The notes beneath the pieces are model-generated. The model had not been told where the DNA came from. It searched no databases and was given only the letters and a program-made list of their open reading frames with translations. 64,000 nucleotides of DNA from Actinobacillus seminis. GTDB lineage: Bacteria; Pseudomonadota; Gammaproteobacteria; Enterobacterales; Pasteurellaceae. The position numbers and the translations under genes are program-made. Of the stretch, positions 47,044 to 55,960 are shown in pieces (position 1 is the first letter of the stretch; each line of letters starts with the position of its first letter). Where the stretch lies: assembly GCF_002263215.1 (NCBI RefSeq), contig NZ_NLFK01000003.1:1-64000 (forward strand), written 5' to 3'.

Positions 47044-47274
47044 TTACTCCTTAATATTAAGATGCAAATTACTTTCAGAATGTTCTACATATTTTCCCTT
47101 TCTAGAATCAAATACTTTTGTAATTCTTTCAAAATTATCCTGAACACCTGTTATTGCATAAGAAGATTTATGTTTTACTGATGCTGGTCTATATTTTCCA
47201 GTTCCATCATAACTAGTATAGATAAACAAAACCATCAAGTATATTTGAGAGTATATTCTAAAAGCTTTTTTCAT
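47044..47274 (-). CDS. Small protein ahead of the Imm8 gene, possible toxin-tail remnant
   Basis: A 76-residue frame starts with a basic, hydrophobic stretch (MKKAFRIYSQIYLMVLFIYT) and continues YDGTGKYRPASVKHKSSYAI and FDSRKGKYVEHSESNLHLNI. The second half looks like a toxin C-terminus, and its stop is 7 bp from the Imm8 start, the usual toxin-immunity spacing. Either it is a displaced toxin tip or a small secreted protein; I cannot assign a family. Confidence 0.4.
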   Translation of the reverse strand: MKKAFRIYSQIYLMVLFIYTSYDGTGKYRPASVKHKSSYAITGVQDNFERITKVFDSRKGKYVEHSESNLHLNIKE

Positions 47275-47304
47275 AATATTTTACCTTTTCGGTAATGAAA
47301 ATGC

Positions 47305-47552
47305 TCAGATTACCTTAATTCCATCAATAAGTTCCAGATCTAAATCCATTTCAGTAATAATATCTAAAATCATTTTTTATTTCATCAGTTATCGAAATAT
47401 AATTTTCATATAACTGAATACATATTAGTTCAATAGTGACTCCATACTCATCATAATTAATTAGTTAGTTCTATAGCATTATTAAAATCTTCTGAGGGCA
47501 ATATTAAGTTAAGTAAAGGAAGTAATTTTTCAAATTTCTTTTTTATTAACAT
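47305..47552 (-). pseudogene. MafI-family immunity protein, two homopolymer shifts
   Basis: ATG 47552 follows a GGGGGG box seven bases after the toxin stop. The frame MLIKKKFEKLLPLLNLILPS stops early. Removing one base near 47457-47465 gives NYDEYGVTIELICIQLYENY, and removing one T from the run at 47373-47378 gives MILDIITEMDLDLELIDGIK, ending at 47305-47307. The composite of about 81 residues fits the MafI pattern (EYG..E.LC.QLYE..I.I), small acidic proteins that protect against MafB and CdiA nuclease toxins. Most likely intact in the genome. Confidence 0.68.
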
Positions 47553-47559
47553 ATCCCCC

Positions 47560-48439
47560 CTATTTAACAGGGAATGCTGTAATGACACCATCGCCCATAG
47601 GTTCTACTATCACTCTAATTTTGACACCATCAACAACCCCATCAACTTTGAATCGACTTGGAACACCTTTTTAGTATATAAACTTCCTTTTGTTCCGGTT
47701 TGTTGTATCCATTCTAAATTGGAATCTGTAGCAATATTTGATATAACATCAAGACCTTTTTCAACGGTAAAGCTATCTACCTGTCCGTCTTTGATATGGG
47801 GTTTGCCTGTGGTGAAGGTGGTACACCCCGAGTTAATGACGCCACAACTCGCACAATGAATGCCACTAGGGTTGGCAATAATTACATCCGCTTTTTTACC
47901 CGCCGCTTCCACATAGCCTTTTAATTGGCTTGGGTTGGACGAGTTGACTTCATTTAAAATCACACGCGCTTCGCCATGCGCTAAATAGGGGTTACCTGTG
48001 ACTAAACCGCCCTGTTGGGTTTAGGTGAGCCTGTGGCTGTTGTTGATAATAGCGCCTTTGGTATCCACATCAAATTGGGCATATTTATTATAGGGAAGCC
48101 CCTTACTGTTTTGGGGTTGAATATTAACTTGCGGAATGCTATTTGCGGTAGAAAGGATGATAGGTTGTTGATTGACAGGTGCAGATTTATCGGCACGGAT
48201 TTCAAGATTGGCAAAGGCAGTTTGTGGAGTTACCAACGACAAATACCCAAGGCACGGAACAAACTAAAACTCAACATCTTTAAGGGGAAAACAGAACAAA
48301 AATACACCGCACTTTTTACATCAATCGCATTGACATCATCTGCCTGTGATAATTTATCCGCTGTTTTCGCCAACTCAGATGTCACGACAAAACGCGATAA
48401 AGTGCGGTTAAAAATGACTCGGAATTTATTTTTGTTCAT
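47560..48439 (-). pseudogene. TpsA/CdiA-like exoprotein: secretion domain joined directly to a toxin tail
   Basis: The product starts with an extended signal peptide (MNKNKFRVIFNRTLSRFVVT) and continues after a one-G slip (CCC at 48246-48248 forward) as LSLVTPQTAFANLEIRADKS. The TPS domain follows (VILNEVNSSNPSQLKGYVEA; IIANPSGIHCASCGVINSGC; HIKDGQVDSFTVEKG). A TAA sits in frame at HRLT*TQQGG (about 48001-48011), which is not a homopolymer slip. Right after VEKG comes LDVISNIATDSNLEWIQQTG and, one more shift later, [20 protein letters not shown] and [15 protein letters not shown], stop 47560-47562. The several-thousand-residue repeat region expected in between is missing. Confidence 0.72.
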
Positions 48440-48473
48440 GTTTTGTCCTTAATTTCATCTTGAAATAAGTGAT

Positions 48474-48651
48474 TTAAAAGGTGTAGCCAATATTAAAACG
48501 GTATAAAGATTTGATGTTCTAAAGCTGTTCGGTTTGGTGATGGACATCAATTTGAGTGAAATTAGGTTCATTGGGTGCTGATAACGCCGAAAATGGAAGC
48601 AATAATCCCGCAATGTACATTATTGGCGAGAATAGCGTTCTTGTTTTCCAT
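48474..48651 (-). pseudogene. TpsB transporter remnant with a large internal deletion
   Basis: From ATG 48651, after a one- or two-base slip, a signal peptide reads KTRTLFSPIMYIAGLLLPFS then ALSAPNEPNFTQIDVHHQTE. A few codons later the frame reads NIKSLYRFNIGYTF and TAA (48474-48476). That is the last beta strand of an FhaC/ShlB-type outer-membrane transporter, ending in the aromatic residue recognised by the Bam complex. The POTRA domains and about 15 strands are absent. The end lies 35 bp ahead of the tpsA start, the normal tpsB-tpsA order. Confidence 0.68.
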
Positions 48652-48980
48652 AATTTTTTATCCAAATTCATACAATCTATTTCGCCCCATTAATCATGTT
48701 TTCAAGGCTTTTCAGCCTAATGAAAATTCCTATATTCAGCAAGCCTTTAACTAAGTATTTTTTGCCTTTGTAACCGATTTTTCAAAGTCAAAAAATAGTT
48801 TGCAGAAAGATTACACGACATAAAATTAAGCATCCGCTAATTCTCGTAGCTATCGCGAGATAAGTCTAAACTACAAAAAAGTCAAGGGAATTATCCTTGC
48901 AAGTCCGCATAGCGATAGTGATATGTGTACTTGCCTAACTTATCTTATATTCTATCGTCATTGTTATAAAAAAATTAAAT

Positions 48981-49204
48981 ATGACACTCACCCAATCCCT
49001 TAAACAAGATAATAATCCTTATGATTTTTTAAAGATACCTGACAACCGAGAAGGACAAATAAACATTTTAAAAATTTTGAAGAATTTAGACTATCCTCCG
49101 AATATCCGCAAAGTGATTTATACACCAATGCGGTGGAATCGTTAAACAGCGTTATCCGCCGAGTCATCAAAAAACGCAATTATTCCCACTCAATGGTTGA
49201 TTAA
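48981..49204 (+). pseudogene. IS256-family transposase C-terminal scrap
   Basis: The conserved mutator-type segment LDYPPNIRKVIYT is followed, after restoring one C near 49134, by NAVESLNSVIRRVIKKRNYS and HSMVD. This is the region just after the catalytic glutamate of IS256-like transposases. Its upstream neighbour (ATG 48981, MTLTQSLKQDNNPYDFLKIP) belongs to some other, unrecognised gene. Terminal inverted repeats are not visible, so only a fragment remains. Confidence 0.65.
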
Positions 49205-49252
49205 CTTCATAACATATTGATTTATAAAAATTAATAAAATAAAAACTTATAA

Positions 49253-49274
49253 TTTACCGTCAATTTTACCGTCA
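49253..49274. repeat. Tandem TTTACCGTCA pair, possible att arm sites
   Basis: TTTACCGTCA occurs at 49253-49262 and 49265-49274, a 12-bp spacing, in gene-free DNA left of the lambda-like tail genes. Spaced decamers of this kind are typical of integrase arm sites, but no integrase is present, so this is tentative. The region 49205-49392 shows nothing else. Confidence 0.3.
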
Positions 49275-49392
49275 TTAACACAAAGTGCATTATATTTATA
49301 ATAACAATTGCAATTAACAAAAATTTTCCTAATAATAACATATAGTTGATGATAACGCATCTGTAATGTGACAGGGTTTACTTTGAGAATAA

Positions 49393-49416
49393 AAGGCGGA
49401 CTGCCCGCCTTTACTT
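49393..49416 (-). terminator. Terminator at the end of the lambda-like late operon
   Basis: On the minus strand AAGGCGG-GCAGT-CCGCCTT followed by TTATT, just beyond the last phage gene. Confidence 0.7.
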
Positions 49417-49710
49417 CTAAACCACAATATCCCCTTTCTCTTTTAAATGTCGATAAATTCTATCCAGCATGATCTGTGTCGGCGTTTTCCCTAAATCATC
49501 TTCGGTTAGCGGAGCCTCGAGAATGCCTTTCGCATTTTCGCTGTCGATCCATTTGTAACTTTCGATAATCGGTGTGAAGTCGGTTACTTGACCCTCCTCA
49601 TCAACTCCTGTGCCGATAACGTATTTTGCATTAATCGCGCCATCATCTTGAATAGAATATGTAGCAATCGTTGAATACATTGGGTTTAAAATTTTATTAA
49701 ATGTTGTCAT
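49417..49710 (-). CDS. Small phage tail-fibre-associated protein
   Basis: A 97-residue acidic protein from ATG 49710 (MTTFNKILNPMYSTIATYSI; FTPIIESYKWIDSENAKGIL; DRIYRHLKEKGDIVV). It follows the J gene on the same strand, where lambda-like phages of Pasteurellaceae carry small tail-tip or fibre proteins. I do not recognise a family. An in-frame extension to 49803 is a copied piece of an antitoxin gene and is not part of it. AAGGAAAA precedes ATG 49710. Confidence 0.55.
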   Translation of the reverse strand: MTTFNKILNPMYSTIATYSIQDDGAINAKYVIGTGVDEEGQVTDFTPIIESYKWIDSENAKGILEAPLTEDDLGKTPTQIMLDRIYRHLKEKGDIVV

Positions 49711-49728
49711 AAGATTTTCCTTTGTTTG

Positions 49729-49810
49729 AAATAATTTAATATCATTGCCACCTTTTTCAAGGGCAACAACTGATGGCTGAGAGATACTTAATGCTTCTGC
49801 CATTTGCTTT
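49729..49810. repeat. Copy of an internal piece of the XRE antitoxin gene
   Basis: About 80 bp here match 63146-63227 with one or two differences (encoding MAEALSISQPSVVALEKG and GNDIKL versus KRGNDIKL). The match stops abruptly on both sides. At the right, a plus-strand scrap (GSAATLLKIAGHPETLLELQ, TL stop at about 49880) follows. This is either a recombination scar or a misjoined read. Confidence 0.7.
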
Positions 49811-49886
49811 CCGGTTCAGCTGCAACTTTACTTAAAATTGCCGGTCACCCTGAAACTTTGCTTGAATTACAAACTCTTTAATTACT

Positions 49887-49917
49887 GACCGCACTTTGAA
49901 AGTGCGGTTTGTTTTTT
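49887..49917. terminator. Uptake-signal hairpin downstream of J
   Basis: ACCGCACTTT/GAAAGTGCGGT with a T-rich tail on the plus strand (GTTTGTTTTTTAG). Confidence 0.65.
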
Positions 49918-50028
49918 AGAGTGGCGTTATCGTTTTGCTTGATAACATCATCAATTCTATGATTAGCTTAAACTGAGGATAATGTCTAGGATATGTATTA
50001 TAACGCTTAGATAAATAAGCAGAAACAT

Positions 50029-53000
50029 TTAATGTATATTCTGTATTTTTTTTAATACTCCACCATCTTCAAATACCTCGGGAACATTTGGTGTTATGGT
50101 ACGTACAACATTTCTCGATTTATGGTATTTATAGTATATTCCGTTTTTTCCAGATGATTTTGTTTCGTAATAACCATCCGGAATAGTATCTTCAATGTAA
50201 ATATAACGATCTACCGGTGCCGGATTGATTTTAAATTTAATAACATGTTCATAATAGTAATGAGTTTCCTCATAACGATAAGTATCATATTTTCCAGTTT
50301 CTTTAGATTTAAAAACAGCTCTCTCAAATACATTCCCACCAATTAACTGTGTTACTTCCAAGGCTCCGGTAAATTTACCCGTTGCAGACTCGAAATATGC
50401 ACTTTTTATTGTTGTTCCGCTTATCGTTCCCCCATTAATGGTTGTTCCGCTTATCGTTCCCCCATTTATCGTTGTACCGGATATACTCCCCGCGGTCACT
50501 GCTCCTAAATTCGCACTAATCGCGGATAAACTGTTGATATTTAATTTATCCGCAGTGAGCGACTTAGACACAATATGTTCCGCATTGACCGAGTTAGCAG
50601 ACAAATGCCGCGTAGCAATGGCGCCGCCGGCGATTTCCTTTGCGGTTATCGTATTGGCTGCAATTTGTTGTGCAGTGATAGTGTTAGTAACAATCGAGCC
50701 ACCGTGTATCGCTGTCACGCCGGCATTCTGCCATGCGCTAGGTTCTTTGGTGTATTGCGTGCATTCTTCGAGCATGGGGCGGGCAACATAAACCTCAGGG
50801 TTGCTTTGCGTCTGTTGGTTTGCCCTGACGATCACTTCCACATAACCGCTTTCCGGACAGCGAAATTTAACAAAATTTCGTGAACTTTGATTTACTCCAT
50901 GTTCAAATGAACCTGCGTTAGTGATGCTTTTGCTTGCAACAGCTTTAACATAACCACCTGTAGTGTTAAGTTCTTCAACTAATAACATTGCTCCGCACCG
51001 GTAAGAATTCACATAGGCACTAAAAATGTACCATTGGTTAGGAATTAAACGAATTTTTTGACGACATACATCAGCCCATTGATTTTTAGCTTGGCTGATG
51101 GTTTCAACAAAGGTCAATTTAATTAACCGCTCTTCGCTGCTCAAGGCGTTTTTAAGCGTCCAAGATTCGTCTCCTTGTTTTACACACCTCCGCTTTATCT
51201 TACCGCCGTTATAGTTCCCGTTTGAGCTTTCCCAACCGTAAGCTAGATTGGCAAATATCGGATTTAATAGTAAATTCCCACCTAGCCCTATCGCCAATTT
51301 ATCCGCCGTTAATTCCCCGGCTGCAACATGATTTGCTCGGATTGCTCCTGCTGCAATAGTGGCGGTAGTAACTGCGTTCGCGGCTATTTTACCGGCGACA
51401 ATGGCACCAGCTTGTATTGCATTTGCACCTACGCTATTTGCACTTAATTTTTCGGCTGTGATAGCACCTGCTGAAATCTTAACTGCGGTAATAGCGTTTG
51501 ACGCAATATTATCAGCTACAACAGCGTTAGTTGCAATTTTACCTGCAACAACAGCTCCAGACTGAATTGCATTTGAACTAATAGCATTAGCTTGGATTTG
51601 GCTTGCCCCTACACTTCCAGATTGTAAGTGTGTAGCCCCAATTGCTCCAGCTTGTATTGCATTCGTACCGATGCTATTAGCTGAAATCTGATTAGCCGAA
51701 ATCGTACCGGTTAATTTTGTTGTAGGTATAGACGCTAATTGTGATACTGCAATTGTACCAGTAATCTTATTTGCGCTAATTCCTTGTAATTGACTGTCTG
51801 TCAATTGACCCCTTAATTTCCTGGTAGGAATGGTTGGCATATTTGTTAATGAGAGCGTACCAATGACTTTAGTCGCATTAATAGACTGAATTTGTTCATC
51901 GGTCAGTTTACCGGCTAAATTGGTAGTCGGTATTGGCGCGAGTTGCTCCGGTTGAATAATACCTTTAATCTCATTGGCAAAGACTTCTCCACTATCTGCA
52001 ACGTAAACCGTGCCATTCCATGTGTACAACTTGCCATCTACGGTGTTGTGTACTTGGCGATAGCCTAGAAAGGTATTAACATCCAATCCGTTAACAGTTT
52101 TTATCATCTCGAGATGGCGCGCCGGCAAGGCGCTATCAATCACTTCGTCAATGATATTTTTAGTCAATTCTTCATTAAATTTTTCTAATCTTGCGTCTAA
52201 ATCGACCGCACTTTCGCCTTTAATTCCTTGCTCTTGATAGAATGGTCCATTATTCACACCGCGCACATGACGTAGCCAATAATAGCGCGTTTGCTGTGCG
52301 CCGACCGAATGTGAATAGAGTTTACTCAGCACTTTAGCGACTTTGGTTGCATTGGCAAAATTCGTGTCTTCACTGGCAAAGATTTCTGTGTAGGTGACAT
52401 CATCTACCCAGTCCCACTCAATAGTAATTTCACCTAATCCACCAGTAACTAAAACGCCGGTTGGTACCGGTGGTTTGTCAATGGTAAAAGCGGTTGTTTT
52501 CTCACTAACAATTTGACCATTTTTGTTTTTAGCGTAAATGGTTACGGTATATGCACCATTCAGTAAATTCTCAAAAGAAATATTCGGATCAGTTAATCCA
52601 CGTCGATATTCAAAGAAATTACCGTCTTTGAAAATGCGCACATCAAATGCCACTTCACCGTCGCCGGAACCGACATCAACAGTTACATATAATTTACCGT
52701 CATAGCCGGTCTTAGCGCTAACATCATTAATCTGTGGCGCATGATAGACGGTTTGAGTCGTCGGCACAAAGTGCGCACTTTTATCTACAATCGCTTCTTT
52801 TTGCGGTTCGTGTTGAAGAGCTGTAATGCTATAACTGCCGTCGTCATTTTCAGTAATGCCTATCGCACGGTAAAGCTGAGTAGAAACGGTTGGCGTTTTT
52901 AGTACCCAATCATTCATTGGCTCAAGCCCTGTTGGAACTGTTGCCAAGGTAACTACGGCTTTGTTTTTTCTATCTACACTGGAAATTGCCACTTTTACAA

Positions 53001-54576
53001 CTTTCATTTCATCGTTGAGGTAGCTCAAATAGCTATTACCTGAAATTTCAATAGGCTGATCAAGCGTAACCACTTTACCATTAACCGCTACTACACGACC
53101 GCCAAGCGTTTTTCCTGCGTAATCGTTATCAGCGACTTCGATAATATCCCCCGGTAAATGTAATAAACCTTGGCGACCAACGCTAAATGTAATGGTACAT
53201 TGTTCCAGTAGCGATGTGGCTAAAATCCATTTACCCCAACGGTGGGCTTGCCCTCGGCTTGTTGTGGCGTAAGCGGTCATTTTTTTGACGTTGTAGCCGT
53301 AACGGTCAATCATTAAATCATCAGCGACATATTCCACCGCTTTTTGATACATATTGCGTTCATCAGCATATTCGACTTCTACGGCAGTATAGATAGATTT
53401 CATCGCCGCATACTGGCGAGAGAATTTACCGTCGATAACATTTGCTTGGCTATAAGTACAAACCGGATCGGTTGTACGGTCTTGAATTGCCGTGAATTGC
53501 GTGCCGTTCCATAAGGCAATCGCGCGAAATACCGATGCCATATCAGAAAGCACTTCATAGGCGGAACGTTGATCGGTCAGCCATAAGTTAGCCGTCATTC
53601 GCGGTTCTTTGCCACCGTAACCGTCATCAACCAATTCGTCACAGTATTTGGCAATTTGGTAGAGCTGGAATTTATCTAAGCCATAATCGCCCACACGCTT
53701 ACCTAATCCGGCCAAAGGGTCGGTTACTAAATCGTAAAATACCCAAGCCGGGTTATTTGTCCACGCTTGTTTCCAATCGCCTTTCCAAAGTGCGGTCGAG
53801 TAGGTGCGAGTTTCAGGATCGTAATTGCCGGGTACTTTAACCAAACGCCCATAAAGCAAGAAATTCACATTTGGAAAAGTTGGGTTATAGCGGGAATCGG
53901 TTTTAATGCCAACCAATGCCATATTTGGATATGACAATTTGGTATCAATGATTTCGGTATAACTTACCCAGTTTGTTGTATTTTGTAAGCGTTGGCTTTT
54001 AGAATCCGTTGTTGTGCGCTCTACAGTAATAGTGAAAGGGCGTTCAGGTAAATGATCAACAATGTAGCTTCGATAAAAGCGAGATGATGATTTACCGTTA
54101 ATTTCATAAGTTGCACGCGGCAATCCGTTGATCAAAATACGGAACCAAACCGATGTGCCGTTAGTATCCCCCTTATCGTTTTGCTCATAGAGAGCATTTA
54201 CCCCCAAAGTTACACGCAAACGGGTAACGTCAGGATCGGTAACGGTTCGAGTAATTGGCGTAGTGTATTTCACTTCGGTGTTAACCGATACTTCACGCTC
54301 TGACATTTCAAAGCCTTGTAATGGGGCTTGGTCTTGTGTGCCTAATGTGAATGACACTTCGGTATTTTTAAAGTTGAAACTGGCTTCATCGTTATCATCA
54401 ATACCATTTTCATTTTGAATTGGCGTATTGTCAAAATAGGTTGATTTCCATTTGTTTACCGGCCCTTTAATCGGACCTAATGAAATCAAGCCAATCGCAC
54501 GTAATCGCTGTGCTGATTTAAGACTATCAGGTGCTTCGTGTGGTGTGCGTGCTGAACCTTGTTTTTTACCGCCCAT
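50029..54576 (-). CDS. J: Lambda J-like tail tip attachment protein
   Basis: The 1515-residue protein is the central tail-tip/host-specificity protein. The N-terminal half shows the J core (MGGKKQGSARTPHEAPDSLK; RLRVTLGVNALYEQNDKGDT; WTNNPAWVFYDLVTDPLAGL; LLHLPGDIIEVADNDYAG). Fibronectin-like modules (residues about 630-780) follow. Residues about 900-1100 are a degenerate repeat of ISANAIQAGAI-type heptads, probably an intertwined trimeric stalk. Another repeat (GTTINGGTISGTTINGG) lies near 1380, before a variable tip. It is the last large gene of the leftward late operon. The frame is intact over 4.5 kb. Confidence 0.92.
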   Translation of the reverse strand: MGGKKQGSARTPHEAPDSLKSAQRLRAIGLISLGPIKGPVNKWKSTYFDNTPIQNENGIDDNDEASFNFKNTEVSFTLGTQDQAPLQGFEMSEREVSVNTEVKYTTPITRTVTDPDVTRLRVTLGVNALYEQNDKGDTNGTSVWFRILINGLPRATYEINGKSSSRFYRSYIVDHLPERPFTITVERTTTDSKSQRLQNTTNWVSYTEIIDTKLSYPNMALVGIKTDSRYNPTFPNVNFLLYGRLVKVPGNYDPETRTYSTALWKGDWKQAWTNNPAWVFYDLVTDPLAGLGKRVGDYGLDKFQLYQIAKYCDELVDDGYGGKEPRMTANLWLTDQRSAYEVLSDMASVFRAIALWNGTQFTAIQDRTTDPVCTYSQANVIDGKFSRQYAAMKSIYTAVEVEYADERNMYQKAVEYVADDLMIDRYGYNVKKMTAYATTSRGQAHRWGKWILATSLLEQCTITFSVGRQGLLHLPGDIIEVADNDYAGKTLGGRVVAVNGKVVTLDQPIEISGNSYLSYLNDEMKVVKVAISSVDRKNKAVVTLATVPTGLEPMNDWVLKTPTVSTQLYRAIGITENDDGSYSITALQHEPQKEAIVDKSAHFVPTTQTVYHAPQINDVSAKTGYDGKLYVTVDVGSGDGEVAFDVRIFKDGNFFEYRRGLTDPNISFENLLNGAYTVTIYAKNKNGQIVSEKTTAFTIDKPPVPTGVLVTGGLGEITIEWDWVDDVTYTEIFASEDTNFANATKVAKVLSKLYSHSVGAQQTRYYWLRHVRGVNNGPFYQEQGIKGESAVDLDARLEKFNEELTKNIIDEVIDSALPARHLEMIKTVNGLDVNTFLGYRQVHNTVDGKLYTWNGTVYVADSGEVFANEIKGIIQPEQLAPIPTTNLAGKLTDEQIQSINATKVIGTLSLTNMPTIPTRKLRGQLTDSQLQGISANKITGTIAVSQLASIPTTKLTGTISANQISANSIGTNAIQAGAIGATHLQSGSVGASQIQANAISSNAIQSGAVVAGKIATNAVVADNIASNAITAVKISAGAITAEKLSANSVGANAIQAGAIVAGKIAANAVTTATIAAGAIRANHVAAGELTADKLAIGLGGNLLLNPIFANLAYGWESSNGNYNGGKIKRRCVKQGDESWTLKNALSSEERLIKLTFVETISQAKNQWADVCRQKIRLIPNQWYIFSAYVNSYRCGAMLLVEELNTTGGYVKAVASKSITNAGSFEHGVNQSSRNFVKFRCPESGYVEVIVRANQQTQSNPEVYVARPMLEECTQYTKEPSAWQNAGVTAIHGGSIVTNTITAQQIAANTITAKEIAGGAIATRHLSANSVNAEHIVSKSLTADKLNINSLSAISANLGAVTAGSISGTTINGGTISGTTINGGTISGTTIKSAYFESATGKFTGALEVTQLIGGNVFERAVFKSKETGKYDTYRYEETHYYYEHVIKFKINPAPVDRYIYIEDTIPDGYYETKSSGKNGIYYKYHKSRNVVRTITPNVPEVFEDGGVLKKIQNIH

Positions 54577-54662
54577 ACATACCTCTTAAAAACAGAAAAC
54601 CGCCTGTAAACAATGCTTACAAGCGGTCAAATTTATTCAGAATTTTGCTAATTATTTAATGT

Positions 54663-55235
54663 TTAAACATCATCAAAGGTTTCGATCCCTTGTGAAATCA
54701 ATACAAGGCTTGTCATCATCTTGCCGTAAAGTAAAGGAATCGGTCTGCCTTGCGGAGTTAAGTTACGGATGTTACTAAATGATGTGCTTTGTTTTTTCTC
54801 ACCTTCGTTCACTCCGCTAGGCATTTCAGGTGTTTTAGAGAGTAATGTAACTGCACCGCCGGCCATCATTGCAGCACCCGCTGCGAAATAAGCCCAACCA
54901 GCGGCACCGCCTACATACCAAGAAGCAGCAACAAGCACAACACCAACCACGATATTCACAATTCCTCCAACATTTTTACCGGCTCCAACAATCACCGGTG
55001 TGAAATGAATGGAAGATCTGTCATCAAGGTCAATCATCGGGTTAGTTTGTAGCTGATCATTGTTTAAGTAATTCTTACCAATCCGCACTTTGTAATAACC
55101 ATTACGTAAATGTTCACGCAAACCTTGAATTTGGGTAAGCAGCCCACTCATTAATTCACGGAAGTTACTTACTTCAAGTTCGAATGGTCGATCGCTAAAT
55201 CGTTTGAGATCGCCGTGAAATGTAATTTTTGCCAT
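54663..55235 (-). CDS. I: Lambda I-like tail assembly protein
   Basis: The protein (190 residues) begins MAKITFHGDLKRFSDRPFEL, the lambda gpI pattern with an N-terminal ubiquitin-like fold. It has a hydrophobic Gly/Ala-rich middle (VNIVVGVVLVAASWYVGGAA; MMAGGAVTLL), and ends with QGRPIPLLYGKMMTSLVLIS. It acts with K, L and J in tail-tip assembly. ATG 55235 is chosen from the family start; the gene overlaps the end of K, giving tight coupling. Confidence 0.85.
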   Translation of the reverse strand: MAKITFHGDLKRFSDRPFELEVSNFRELMSGLLTQIQGLREHLRNGYYKVRIGKNYLNNDQLQTNPMIDLDDRSSIHFTPVIVGAGKNVGGIVNIVVGVVLVAASWYVGGAAGWAYFAAGAAMMAGGAVTLLSKTPEMPSGVNEGEKKQSTSFSNIRNLTPQGRPIPLLYGKMMTSLVLISQGIETFDDV

Positions 55236-55960
55236 TGTGAATGTCTCCAAATTGAGTGTGTGGATTTAAGCCAAAAGCCGTCATAAGGCACTCGTGCTGA
55301 TAATCGCCCCTCGCTGTGATGAATCATCATTTGATTACCAAGGTAAACGCCGGCGTGATTGCCTACATCCGCTCCTACCTGAATTAAAATGATATCGCCA
55401 AGCTGTGGATCTTCATCAAAAGGAATTTTTTCAAATCCGCAACGAGCCAAGCCCTCTTCATATAAATTAGCATGATCAAACCACTCAAATTCGTAAGTGG
55501 ATTGATCGGGCAATTCAATACCTGCCAACATATAACAATCAAGAATGATATTACGGCAATCCTGTTTATTATTTTCAAATTGACGACCAATCAGCGGTTC
55601 AATAGGGCGGAACTGTTTAATATCGTTATCTACTACCAGCCAAAAATCTAATTGTGTACGGAGCTGACATTCTCTGTCTGCTGTTGATAAATACGGCAAG
55701 CCTTTTTCTGTTGCGGAATCGGGGTGCGAATGAACCAACGCCACAATATGCCCCAGATCTTTAGCTTGAATAAAGTCATCCGGCGAAATTTCAAAGAACT
55801 TGATCGGATCATCTGCTACGTTTTCACAAGGGAAATAAATCAACTGCCCATACATATATTCAGAAACAACAAAACCGCAAGATTCTTGCGGTTCATATTG
55901 TTTGGAGTAAGCTAGAATTTCTTTTTTTAATCGGTCATCAATTTGCATTTTAATTTCCAT
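55169..55960 (-). CDS. K: Lambda K-like tail tip protein with JAB and NlpC/P60 domains
   Basis: The protein (about 263 residues) has an N-terminal JAB/MPN domain with the metal motif ALVHSHPDSATEKG...STADREC. A C-terminal NlpC/P60 cysteine peptidase domain follows (catalytic Cys in NKQDCRNIILDCYML, His in GNHAGVYLGNQMMIHH). In lambda-like phages it is thought to process tail proteins or open peptidoglycan. Start is ATG 55960 or 55948; 55960 overlaps the L stop. The C-terminus overlaps gene I. Confidence 0.87.
   Translation of the reverse strand: MEIKMQIDDRLKKEILAYSKQYEPQESCGFVVSEYMYGQLIYFPCENVADDPIKFFEISPDDFIQAKDLGHIVALVHSHPDSATEKGLPYLSTADRECQLRTQLDFWLVVDNDIKQFRPIEPLIGRQFENNKQDCRNIILDCYMLAGIELPDQSTYEFEWFDHANLYEEGLARCGFEKIPFDEDPQLGDIILIQVGADVGNHAGVYLGNQMMIHHSEGRLSARVPYDGFWLKSTHSIWRHSQWQKLHFTAISNDLAIDHSNLK

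Noticed and set aside
47560-47710. Firm EndoU nuclease assignment of the toxin tail
   Set aside because: Only about 60 residues are present and the catalytic histidines of EndoU are not visible; the ending alone is not enough.
44437-48439. Treating every short frame in the TPS locus as a separate small gene
   Set aside because: They join into a few known proteins once single-base homopolymer changes are allowed.
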